Source: an uncultured Fibrobacter sp.
GTDB taxonomy: Bacteria > Fibrobacterota > Fibrobacteria > Fibrobacterales > Fibrobacteraceae
DNA length: 42,274 nt
NCBI GenBank assembly: GCA_946408125.1
Contig: CAMJQW010000018.1
Coordinates: forward strand, 1-42,274
Reading direction: 5' to 3'
The notes below the pieces were generated by a model. It was given only the letters and a program-made list of their open reading frames with translations. It had not been told where the DNA came from and searched no databases. The translations under genes were made by a program, and so were the position numbers. Shown piece by piece: positions 14,218 to 21,841 of the stretch (its first letter is position 1; every line of letters starts with the position of its first letter).

Positions 14218-15528
14218 ATGCCCACAAAAAAGCCCAAAATTTTCGTTGTCCATTTAGGATGCGCCAAGAACCAGGTCGATGCGGAGAACCTCGTCGGCGA
14301 AATGCTGCACGCAGGCTTTACGACTTGCGACAGCGCAGCCAAGGCGGACTACATCCTGGTGAACACCTGCGGGTTCATCGAGGCCGCGAAGGAAGAATCC
14401 ATCAATGCGATTCTCGCACAAATTAACGGCAAGAAGCCCAAGCAGAAACTGATTGTATCGGGCTGCCTCTCGGGCCGCTACGGCGACGAGCTCGTCAAGG
14501 AACTGCCCGAGGTGGACTACTGGGTAGGCACGTACAAGCCGGGTGAACTTCTGAAGAAGATGGGAATCGTCGCACCGCAGACCTGCGATGCGGAGAACTT
14601 GCCGCGCATGAACCTCGGCGGATTCAAGCACCACGCCTACCTGAAAATCGCGGAAGGCTGCAACCGGCGCTGCGCCTACTGCGCGATTCCGCTGATCCGT
14701 GGCAAGCAGGTGTCGCGCAGCATCGACGAAATCGTCGAGGAGGCCAAGGGCCTCGAGGCGCAGGGCGTGAAGGAAATTACCCTCATCGCGCAGGACACGA
14801 CCTACTTCGGTCGCGAGAAGGGCAAGAAGGGCGGCACGCTCGCCCAACTCCTGAAAGCGATTCTCGACAACACGAACATCCCGTGGATACGCACGCTGTA
14901 CTGGTACCCGATGTTCGTGGACGACGAACTGCTGGACCTGATGGCAAACGAACCGCGCCTCGTGAAGTACGTGGACATGCCCATCCAGCATGCAAGCGAC
15001 AACGTGCTCAAGAACATGAAGCGCAACTACCGCAAAAAAGAACTCGTCGACATTCTGCACAAGATCCGCGAGCGCATTCCGGGAGTCACGCTGCGCACGA
15101 CCGTGCTTGTCGGATTCCCCGGCGAGACGCACGAAGATTTCGAAGAGCTGATGGAACTTCTAGAAGACATCCAGTTCGACCATTTGGGCGGATTCGTGTT
15201 CAGCCCCGAGGAAGGCACACCCGTGATGGGGATGGACCTCCCCGCCGTGGACGAAAGCGAAGCACGCGCAAGGCTCGACGCGGTGACGGACCTGCAGGAA
15301 GAACTCGACGCCGAACGCGCCGAGGCGATGATTGGAAAAAAGGTCCGCATCATCATCGACCAGGTCGCCGAAGAAAGCGAATACCACTTCTACGGACGCA
15401 CCGAAGGCAACTCGATGGAAAACGACGACATCGTGAAGGTGCTGGAAGGCGACGCCGACGTGGGCGAATTCTATGATGCGCTGGTAGTGGACGCCGAACC
15501 GCACGAGCTTATCGTCAAGATAATCTGA
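14218..15528 (+). CDS. rimO: Ribosomal protein S12 methylthiotransferase
   Basis: RimO adds a methylthio group to the conserved Asp of ribosomal protein S12, using two 4Fe-4S clusters. The 436-residue protein has the three domains of the family. The N-terminal MTTase domain has cluster ligands Cys15, Cys51 and Cys83. The radical SAM domain has CxxxCxxC at Cys148, Cys152 and Cys155 (CNRRCAYC). The C-terminal TRAM domain starts at about residue 370. VHLGCAKNQVD and LRTTVLVGFPGET are typical of RimO rather than MiaB. No ribosome site is obvious; AAATTTG precedes the ATG, so the leader may be short. tRNA-Arg follows on the same strand. Confidence 0.95.
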   Translation: MPTKKPKIFVVHLGCAKNQVDAENLVGEMLHAGFTTCDSAAKADYILVNTCGFIEAAKEESINAILAQINGKKPKQKLIVSGCLSGRYGDELVKELPEVDYWVGTYKPGELLKKMGIVAPQTCDAENLPRMNLGGFKHHAYLKIAEGCNRRCAYCAIPLIRGKQVSRSIDEIVEEAKGLEAQGVKEITLIAQDTTYFGREKGKKGGTLAQLLKAILDNTNIPWIRTLYWYPMFVDDELLDLMANEPRLVKYVDMPIQHASDNVLKNMKRNYRKKELVDILHKIRERIPGVTLRTTVLVGFPGETHEDFEELMELLEDIQFDHLGGFVFSPEEGTPVMGMDLPAVDESEARARLDAVTDLQEELDAERAEAMIGKKVRIIIDQVAEESEYHFYGRTEGNSMENDDIVKVLEGDADVGEFYDALVVDAEPHELIVKII

Positions 15529-15534
15529 CTTTGC

Positions 15535-15540
15535 TATATT
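15535..15540 (+). promoter_or_regulatory. Likely -10 element for tRNA-Arg
   Basis: TATATT followed by TG, inside the longer string TTGCTATATTTG (15531-15542), 52 bases ahead of the tRNA. No good -35 is seen 17 bases upstream. The same string with one change, TTGCTATCTTTG, precedes alaS (40898-40909). The leader can form a G-U-containing hairpin (15561-15581). Confidence 0.4.
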
Positions 15541-15592
15541 TGCATTCACTACACCGGATGGGTTCCGCACAACGCGGGATTGCATTGGCCGG

Positions 15593-15664
15593 GCCCGTGT
15601 ATCACAATGGATAGTGTACCTCCCTCCGAAGGAGGTTATTCCGGTTCGATTCCGGACATGGGTA
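15593..15664 (+). tRNA. tRNA-Arg, anticodon CCG
   Basis: A complete cloverleaf can be drawn: acceptor GCCCGTG with CATGGGT (two G-U pairs), a short D stem CAC/GTG, anticodon stem CCTCC/GGAGG with loop CTCCGAA (anticodon CCG at 15626-15628, reading CGG), a 4-base variable loop, T stem TCCGG/CCGGA with loop TTCGATT, and discriminator A at 15664. It is 72 bases; CCA is not encoded. A terminator follows at once, so it is transcribed alone or with rimO. Confidence 0.93.
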
Positions 15665-15668
15665 TTAG

Positions 15669-15696
15669 AGCGCTCCGCACGGAGCGCTTTTTTTAT
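15669..15696 (+). terminator. Terminator after tRNA-Arg
   Basis: AGCGCTCC and GGAGCGCT pair around GCAC (15669-15688), with seven further T following. It starts 5 bases after the tRNA. Confidence 0.9.
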
Positions 15697-15714
15697 TTGC
15701 GATTCGCTTGTAGT

Positions 15715-16035
15715 TTATAGCAGGAGAGTCAAACCGTCAATCCCGAGCACCGTAATGCAGGCGATAACGGCCACACCCACGAGGCCGCGTCCGAGGAGCG
15801 ACGCAATGACGGCAGCCGCCAGGGCACACACTCCCGAGAGCTTGCTATCCGTCGAATAAAAAATGGCAGGCACCGTCATCGCGGCAAGCACCGTATAGGG
15901 AACGTATGCGAGGAAGGAACGCCAGAAGCGGCTCTTGATTTTCCCTTTCAGGAGAACGAAGGGAACTGCGCGAAGCAAGTAAGTAACGCCCGCCATCACG
16001 AGCAGGAAGAGGCAATAATCATGAACCGTAATCAT
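15715..16035 (-). CDS. azlD: AzlD-family branched-chain amino acid exporter subunit
   Basis: A 106-residue membrane protein with about four transmembrane segments. It is recognised as AzlD/YgaH by VTYLLRAVPFVLL near the N-terminus and by overlapping azlC. Together they export branched-chain amino acids (YgaZH/AzlCD type), or azaleucine in Bacillus mutants. The start overlaps the azlC stop by 4 bases (ATGA), giving translational coupling. Substrate is assigned from the family only. Confidence 0.85.
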   Translation of the reverse strand: MITVHDYCLFLLVMAGVTYLLRAVPFVLLKGKIKSRFWRSFLAYVPYTVLAAMTVPAIFYSTDSKLSGVCALAAAVIASLLGRGLVGVAVIACITVLGIDGLTLLL

Positions 16036-16733
16036 GCCGATTCCTCCTCATCTTTCACCGGGAAGAGTGCCGCTCCGATAAGCGATGCGACAAGCGCACA
16101 GATGATAATCGCAAAACCGACGGTGACACCGCTGAGCGCGGGCACGAACTTGAACGCGAAACTGCAGACGACGGCAATCAGGACGGCGATGAGCGTGGGG
16201 CGGTGCGCCTTCATCTGCGGGACGACGATGGCGACAAACATGCCGTACAGCGCAACCCCGAGGGCGTTCGTCACTACCGCGGGGAGGATCTCTCCGCAGA
16301 CGGCACCGCAGAGCGTGCCCGAAGACCAACCGATGTAAGGGAGCACCATGAGGCCCGCAAAATAGCGTGCCGTGACAGGTTCCGTCTGGCTTACCGCGAG
16401 CGCGTAGATTTCGTCTGTGATGCCCGTAGCGAGGAGCAGGCGCTTGAACGTCCCGAAATTCGGAGCGACCTTCTGCGAAAGTGAAATCGCCATCAGGCTA
16501 TAGCGCAGGTTGATAAAGAAAGTCGCGATGGCCATCTCGATAAAGGTGCCCGCGGCATCCGCCATAATCTGGAGACCCGCGAACTGGCCCGCCGAGGTGA
16601 GGTTCGTCATCGAGATGAACGTGACCAGCGGCCAGGAAAGCAGCTTGGAGCCCGCGATGCCGAACGAGAACGACACTGCAAAGTAACCAAGTCCAATCGG
16701 AAGCCCGCCTTTTACGCCATCTGAAAAAGTCAT
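16032..16733 (-). CDS. azlC: AzlC-family branched-chain amino acid exporter, large subunit
   Basis: A 233-residue inner-membrane permease, the large partner of AzlD. Family marks are the opening GVKGGLPIGLGYFAVSFSFG, the SMTNLTSAGQFAG segment and NLRYSLMAISLS. About six or more hydrophobic stretches follow, and it ends with an acidic tail. No ribosome site is clear. The promoter lies very close, so the mRNA may have a leader of only about a dozen bases. No Lrp-type or LysR regulator gene is adjacent. Confidence 0.87.
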   Translation of the reverse strand: MTFSDGVKGGLPIGLGYFAVSFSFGIAGSKLLSWPLVTFISMTNLTSAGQFAGLQIMADAAGTFIEMAIATFFINLRYSLMAISLSQKVAPNFGTFKRLLLATGITDEIYALAVSQTEPVTARYFAGLMVLPYIGWSSGTLCGAVCGEILPAVVTNALGVALYGMFVAIVVPQMKAHRPTLIAVLIAVVCSFAFKFVPALSGVTVGFAIIICALVASLIGAALFPVKDEEESA

Positions 16734-16752
16734 GGGCTAAATATAGAAAAAA

Positions 16753-16790
16753 ATTATACCGAATATATGCAAATATGCAAATTTATGCAA
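16753..16790 (-). promoter_or_regulatory. azlCD promoter with three ATGCAA repeats
   Basis: On the minus strand TTGCAT (16780-16775), 16 bases, then TATAAT (16758-16753). The plus strand shows ATGCAA at 16767-16772, 16775-16780 and 16785-16790. One copy is the -35; the others could be operator sites. Confidence 0.5.
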
Positions 16791-16843
16791 AATAGTTTGC
16801 CGGGAATAAATAGTTCGCCGGAGAAACAAAGCTTCCCGGGAAT

Positions 16844-16873
16844 ACAAAAAAGATAACGCCCCGTACAGAGCGT
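16844..16873 (-). terminator. Terminator of the small secreted protein gene
   Basis: On the minus strand ACGCTC and GGGCGT pair (16856-16873) around a 6-base loop, followed by TATCTTTTTTG. It lies about 30 bases after the stop at 16905. Confidence 0.7.
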
Positions 16874-16904
16874 CATCCCATAAGACTTTTTCGTGGATTA
16901 CGAA

Positions 16905-17348
16905 CTAGTTTTCGTTGTTGTGCATTTCCATCTGTTCGCGGTCCATCGTGTGCTGCAAGTATTCCTTGAAGTCACGGTCGATGTTCACACCGTCGAAGTC
17001 GATGTCGTCGTTTTCCAACACGAACACGGCGCTCGGGTTATCGAGCCAGCCGACCACGTCCACGCCTTCCAATTTCATGGACTTATCGCCTGCGAGAGCG
17101 GCCACGTATTCGATCTTAGACTTTTCAACCCAGCCCTGACCGCAGTTGCCCTTCACGAGCACGTCGGTATCGGCTTCCTTCACGATAGTCAGTTCATCAT
17201 TGAAGCCCGCGGTGCAGACTACGGATCCACCACCCTTTTCCTTGGTGAGATCGATATCGCCAATCTTGGACTTAACCTTCTTGGCCGCGAAAGAAGAAGC
17301 AACCAAGACTGCCAGAGCGACAAACATAACCTTTTTAATCATTTTCAT
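16905..17348 (-). CDS. Small secreted protein of unknown function
   Basis: A 147-residue protein with a Sec signal peptide (MKMIKKVMFVALAVLVASSFA, cleavage after about residue 21) and no lipobox. The mature part is acidic with two Cys (VVCTAG and GNCGQG) that could form one disulfide. It has a beta-rich core and a charged Met/Asn-rich C-terminus (MDREQMEMHNNEN). I start at ATG 17348, preceded by GAGG, rather than the upstream TTG at 17360. It has its own terminator and is divergent from mltG. No family recognised; it is likely periplasmic. Confidence 0.7.
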   Translation of the reverse strand: MKMIKKVMFVALAVLVASSFAAKKVKSKIGDIDLTKEKGGGSVVCTAGFNDELTIVKEADTDVLVKGNCGQGWVEKSKIEYVAALAGDKSMKLEGVDVVGWLDNPSAVFVLENDDIDFDGVNIDRDFKEYLQHTMDREQMEMHNNEN

Positions 17349-17444
17349 AGCTTTCCTCAAAGCAAGGTAAAATATTCAACAATGCATAAGGAATATACCT
17401 TTTATTTTTGCAATTCGTTGAAATTTCTTTTAAATTTTTACCGT

Positions 17445-18455
17445 ATGAAGAAGATTTTTGCAATTTTGTTCGTTTTTTTGGTTCTGGCAGGACTTTTTTG
17501 CGGATTTTTAGCCAAAAAACGCATCGAAGCGACGGCCCAAAACACCGAAACGGTCCTCCTGGAAATCCCCAAGGGCAGTTCCGCAGCCAAGGTATCCCAA
17601 ATTTTACAGGAAAAGGGCGTCTGGAACGACCCCCTCGCCTTTAAAATCTGGTGCAAGATCAACCCGCCATCGCTCAAGGCCGGCTGGTTCGAAATCCCCG
17701 CCAACCTGAAGCTGAACGAAATCATCGCCATCATCGAGAGCGGCAAGAACGCTGTGCGCAAGGTCACAATTCCCGAAGGGCGCGCCTCCTGGGAAATTCC
17801 CGCCTACCTCAAGAAGGCATTCCCGAGCCTGGACGAGGACCGCTGGAACAGGCTCGTCCAGGACCCGAAGTTCACCCGCTCCCTGGGAGTCGAAGCGAAC
17901 AGCCTTGAAGGATACCTGCTCCCCGAGACGTACCCCTTCCCCATCGACGCCGACGAGGAAACCATCCTGAAGCAGATGGTCGGCGCGAACCTCAAGCTGA
18001 GGGACGAGCTCAAGGCGCAGCCGGGCGAGTCCATGTGGAATACGCTCGGCAACTGGCACCGCGTGTTGACCCTCGCAAGCGTCGTCGAAGAAGAGACGGG
18101 AAAGACCGACGAGCGCCCGCTCATCTCCGGTGTGTTCCACAACCGCCTGCGCATCGGCATGCCCCTCGGGGCGGACCCGACCGTGAGGTTCATCTTCAAA
18201 AATCTGACCGGCCCCATCTACAAGAGCCAGTTGAACAGCGACAGCCCGTACAACACCCGCAAGTTCAAGGGACTCATGCCCGGCCCGATTTCCAATCCGG
18301 GACGCAAGGCCATCGAGGCGGCACTTCACCCTGCCGAGACCAAGGCGCTTTACTTTGTTGCAAAAGACAATGGTTCGGGAGAGCACTTCTTCAGCAGCAC
18401 GCTTTCCGACCACAACAAGTTCAAGGACATCGCCGCGAAGAACCGCGGCGAATGA
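17445..18455 (+). CDS. mltG: Endolytic murein transglycosylase MltG
   Basis: MltG cleaves nascent peptidoglycan strands near the inner membrane and is thought to set glycan length. The 336-residue protein starts MKKIFAILFV at ATG 17445; the open frame runs 184 codons further upstream but only as the shadow of the neighbouring gene. One N-terminal membrane anchor (about 4-22) is followed by a LysM-like region (about 37-100). The catalytic domain has Glu215 in ASVVEEETG, equivalent to E. coli Glu218, then FHNRLRIGMPLGADPTV and YNTRKFKGLMPGPISNPG. Length matches the family. It converges on the patatin gene, 20 bases away. No terminator is evident between them. Confidence 0.95.
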   Translation: MKKIFAILFVFLVLAGLFCGFLAKKRIEATAQNTETVLLEIPKGSSAAKVSQILQEKGVWNDPLAFKIWCKINPPSLKAGWFEIPANLKLNEIIAIIESGKNAVRKVTIPEGRASWEIPAYLKKAFPSLDEDRWNRLVQDPKFTRSLGVEANSLEGYLLPETYPFPIDADEETILKQMVGANLKLRDELKAQPGESMWNTLGNWHRVLTLASVVEEETGKTDERPLISGVFHNRLRIGMPLGADPTVRFIFKNLTGPIYKSQLNSDSPYNTRKFKGLMPGPISNPGRKAIEAALHPAETKALYFVAKDNGSGEHFFSSTLSDHNKFKDIAAKNRGE

Positions 18456-18475
18456 CAAGAACCCGAAATTAAGAA

Positions 18476-20860
18476 TTAGAACAGGTCGTAGTTACCGATA
18501 CGAACAAAGTATTGGTAGCTTCCCAGTTTCTTGAGGTCGCCCAAGCCATCGTTGTCCACGATGCGCGACATACCTGCGTAGGCGCTGATGGACTTGTACG
18601 CGAAGCGCAGTGCGGGTTCAAGCACGAACTTGTTCTCGCCCAGGAGCGCCGAGGGATTCTCTTCGTAATCGCGGACATACGCACCGAAGATCCACGCACC
18701 CACCCAGCCGTGGTGTAGGCCCATGTTCATGCGAACCAGCCCGTAATGGTGCGAAGCCAGGTCGGGATTGTACCATTCCGAGCTCCACGGAGTCGCCTTC
18801 ACATGCTGGCGGAAGCAGTTGTCAAGCACGCGGTAATCGAACGATTCCGGGTACACGTATCCGTGTCCTTCGTTGTGGTACGCATCCAAGCCGGCCGCCA
18901 CGGCGGCATTGACCGTAAAGAAATCGGACGGAGAGTACGTATAGCGGGCTTCGCCGGAAAGCTTCCAGTAAATGGGAATCACGTCGCTCAAACCGAACTG
19001 GAACCCGATGGACTGCATACCCACGCTACCATTCACCGCAAAGCCGTTGCTTGCGAACCAGCGGTCATTCTCGCCGGAAAGCAGTTCGTAATTCAGGCTG
19101 GGCGATACGGGATAAGTCTCGAATTCATATTCCTTATAAATCGTGCGGTTCAGTTCGAATGTACGGTCTCCGAACAGGAAGTCGAGAGAGACCCGCTGCA
19201 GATTGCTTACCCGATATCCCACGGACATCGTCAGGTCGTTTCTCTTTTCTGAATAGATTCTCATCTCGTCGGAAGTTTCTTCCCCATAGGAATTGAGAGG
19301 ACGGAGCTTCATGAGGTCATAGCCGAATTCCAATGACCAGCGGTAATTCCACAAGCGCGAAATCTGCAGGCGCGGCATGAACCCGTAAGAAGTGTTTCCC
19401 CAGAAGAACGGCAACGAGAGATTGAATTCCATCTGGTCCACATAGCCGATGGAGGCGCCCGCATAGACGTTCGGGCCTATCGCGTTGGAACCGAATCCGC
19501 CGGCAAAGACATCAAACGTAGGCTTGACGGCCGCACTCACCTGCACGTCGCCCGTAGGCTGCATCTTGAACGCAACGGAATCGTACGTCGGCTGGGACAT
19601 CAGATTCATTGCAAAACGTTCCGGCGCGACCATGCCCGTATCGCTTTCATTCCAATAAGTTCCCACGGGAGTCTGCACTTCTGCGGAGAGGCTGTCGTAT
19701 GCCGGCTTGAACTTGAACCACGGCATGGACACTCGCTTGCTACGCTTATAATCCGTAACACGGGGACGCAAGACCATCAGTTCCCCGAGGCGACGCTCCA
19801 CAGCCGAGAAACCCGCCTGGATCCAAGCACTGCGTGAAGAATCCTGGACCGAATGCGCGCGGATGACAACACCCTGGAAGTTCTCCAATTTCTTTAGCGC
19901 GGAGCTTGCAATGACGGAGTGCCACGGAGAATCCTTCGCGGAAGCGTTCCTGGGATCGGCCACAGAGACCAGGGGCAATTCACCTTCGCGTAGATTTTCG
20001 GGAACCGGAAGATACGGGTCAAGTTCTCCATTCTCCTCATTTTCAATAAGCGGTAGATTCTTGTAGACATCTTCCAGCGACTTGGAAAGCTTGCCGTCAC
20101 GGAGCTCTACCGCAAAAGGAATCACGAATCCCGCAGGCTGGCGGTAGAGCGATTCCTGGAGGCGCAAGCGTGCCAACGAGCGCTTGATATGCGGTAGATC
20201 GGGCTCCAGGGTTTTCACGTTGCGGTACAAGTTTCCGGCCGTGTCCGCCGAAAGCGAAAAACGGTGACGCAGGCTCGGCATGCCGTCCACGGACACCGGC
20301 AATTCGAAAGTCCGCTCCGGAGTGCGGTTCAGCTCGTCCATTTCATTGCGCCCGACAAGTTCAACGATGTAGGGATCCAGAAGGATTCGCTGGATGTCGT
20401 CAAGCGGAACGCCCTTTGCCCAAAGGAATCCTACGAATGCGCCCCAGGACACGCCGACAATGGAATCTACCGGGACCTGGTAACTTTCGATAGCATAAAG
20501 CACGCCCAGATGGAACCATGCGGAACGCTCTCCGCCGCCGAGGTACAAGACCGACCTGGAGGGACGCACCGGCTTTGCCGCCGTATCGGGCGCGGAAGCG
20601 CGAACCGAAGTATCGGGAGCTGCTGCGCGAACAGAATCAAGCGTATTGTTCGGGACAGAGTCGGGAACATCACGCATATTGCTCAAAAGAATTAAACTCG
20701 AATCGACCGCATCGGCAGGGACGGCGGAAGCAGTGTCGGCAAGAACGCTCGCAAGAGAATCTTGCGGGACCTGCGCAGACACGAGCGAAAACGACGCGAC
20801 GAGAATCGCGCCCATCTTCGCAAAAGCGTCCTTAGCCGAACCTAGCCATATTCGAAACAT
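18476..20860 (-). CDS. Patatin-like protein with probable outer-membrane barrel
   Basis: A 794-residue predicted outer-membrane protein. Signal peptide (cleavage near residue 29), a Ser/Asp/Pro-rich spacer, then a patatin domain: oxyanion motif LGGGERSAWFHLG (107-119) and nucleophile GVSWG (Ser138). The usual second motif DG[GA] is not evident; only ADPR (Asp302) lies in the expected area, so lipase activity is uncertain. From about residue 430 alternating aromatic strands end in YDLF, typical of a BamA/TpsB-like barrel. The overall plan resembles PlpD-type (type Vd) patatin autotransporters. I start at 20860 (GGGGAAG upstream), which overlaps the previous gene by 29 bases. Last gene of a six-gene operon. 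Confidence 0.75.
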   Translation of the reverse strand: MFRIWLGSAKDAFAKMGAILVASFSLVSAQVPQDSLASVLADTASAVPADAVDSSLILLSNMRDVPDSVPNNTLDSVRAAAPDTSVRASAPDTAAKPVRPSRSVLYLGGGERSAWFHLGVLYAIESYQVPVDSIVGVSWGAFVGFLWAKGVPLDDIQRILLDPYIVELVGRNEMDELNRTPERTFELPVSVDGMPSLRHRFSLSADTAGNLYRNVKTLEPDLPHIKRSLARLRLQESLYRQPAGFVIPFAVELRDGKLSKSLEDVYKNLPLIENEENGELDPYLPVPENLREGELPLVSVADPRNASAKDSPWHSVIASSALKKLENFQGVVIRAHSVQDSSRSAWIQAGFSAVERRLGELMVLRPRVTDYKRSKRVSMPWFKFKPAYDSLSAEVQTPVGTYWNESDTGMVAPERFAMNLMSQPTYDSVAFKMQPTGDVQVSAAVKPTFDVFAGGFGSNAIGPNVYAGASIGYVDQMEFNLSLPFFWGNTSYGFMPRLQISRLWNYRWSLEFGYDLMKLRPLNSYGEETSDEMRIYSEKRNDLTMSVGYRVSNLQRVSLDFLFGDRTFELNRTIYKEYEFETYPVSPSLNYELLSGENDRWFASNGFAVNGSVGMQSIGFQFGLSDVIPIYWKLSGEARYTYSPSDFFTVNAAVAAGLDAYHNEGHGYVYPESFDYRVLDNCFRQHVKATPWSSEWYNPDLASHHYGLVRMNMGLHHGWVGAWIFGAYVRDYEENPSALLGENKFVLEPALRFAYKSISAYAGMSRIVDNDGLGDLKKLGSYQYFVRIGNYDLF

Positions 20861-21839
20861 ACTTCCCCGCATCTTCACGAGATACGTAACCCCCGCGGAC
20901 AAGTTCCGCAAGGCAATCGTCCATCAGGAGCATTCCCTCCGAAGAGGAGGCCGCAATGACGGAAGGCAATTTGAAGTGGTCCCCGTTACGAATGAACGTC
21001 GCGACGTTCTGCGTGTTGTAGAGGATTTCCCAAGCAGGAACCGCACCGGCACCTTCCGCGACGCCCGGCAACAGACGCTGCACAACAACCGCCTTGAATG
21101 CAGACGCCAGCATCGTGCGCGCGAGGGCGCGGTCTTCACGGGCCACACCCGAAAGCAAAGCCTCAATGGCACCGACCGAGTTGCCCGCCGTAATCGTGCA
21201 CACCACGAGCGCACCCGAATCGGCCGCCCTGAGCATCGGCAGCAAATTCTCGCCATCAAAATCGCCCATCCAGAACAAGTCGCAACCGCAACGCAAAGCC
21301 TGCGCCATCTTGTCCGCTGCAGATCCGCTCGTGTTGGCAAGAACCAGACAATCCCCGGTACGGACCGGATATTCATTTGACGCATCAAGGAAGCAGGCGC
21401 GCAGCATCCTGGATTCGCAAAGGGCGCTCACATACGATGTCGCCGTCGTCGTCTTGCCCGCACAGGCAGGACCCGCAAACACGACCAGACCGGAGCTCAA
21501 CCCCAGAAGGTTATTGAGCGTCTGCGGGGCACCGAGATCCGCGAAATTCGGGCATTCGTCCATAAGCGGGCGGAACACGGCGGAATTGCCGAGAGCGGAA
21601 CGGTAGTAACGGACACGCCATCTGGAATTCGCCCACGGGCCCCCGATAATCGATCCGGATTCACCTTCGATGGATCCCAGGAATTCACGAAGGGCACCGA
21701 CTTCCACCGCGGGGGCATCGGGAATGTTGCACACCTTCCCAGCCAAGCGCACCGCCGAGGGCGCACCCTCGGTAACGATGAGTTCGGTACCGCCGATATT
21801 CATCACATAATCCAAGAGAGATTCAATTTCCGAAGCCAT
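20832..21839 (-). CDS. PilT-like ATPase, degenerate copy B
   Basis: A 335-residue protein of the type IV pilus retraction ATPase (PilT/GspE) superfamily. Walker A is intact in the key residues (GPACAGKTTT, Lys129). The Walker B/Asp region reads GDFDG (192-196) instead of GEMRD, and the His-box position reads VVCTITAGN instead of GTLHT. The N-terminal domain is PilT-like but shortened. It might bind ATP yet hydrolyse it poorly. It begins 2 bases after the end of a longer, even more degenerate paralog, so the two may form one mixed ring. No pilin or other pilus gene is in the window. Family assignment is fairly secure; function is unknown. Confidence 0.75.
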   Translation of the reverse strand: MASEIESLLDYVMNIGGTELIVTEGAPSAVRLAGKVCNIPDAPAVEVGALREFLGSIEGESGSIIGGPWANSRWRVRYYRSALGNSAVFRPLMDECPNFADLGAPQTLNNLLGLSSGLVVFAGPACAGKTTTATSYVSALCESRMLRACFLDASNEYPVRTGDCLVLANTSGSAADKMAQALRCGCDLFWMGDFDGENLLPMLRAADSGALVVCTITAGNSVGAIEALLSGVAREDRALARTMLASAFKAVVVQRLLPGVAEGAGAVPAWEILYNTQNVATFIRNGDHFKLPSVIAASSSEGMLLMDDCLAELVRGGYVSREDAGKYVSNMARFG

Positions 21840-21841
21840 AA

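Noticed and set aside
15551..15592. A second tRNA or riboswitch ahead of tRNA-Arg.
   Set aside because: Only one G-U-rich hairpin can be drawn; it is more likely the 5' leader removed by RNase P.
16893..17444. N-terminal extension of 184 codons on mltG.
   Set aside because: It is antisense to the small secreted protein gene. The membrane anchor and normal family length begin at 17445.
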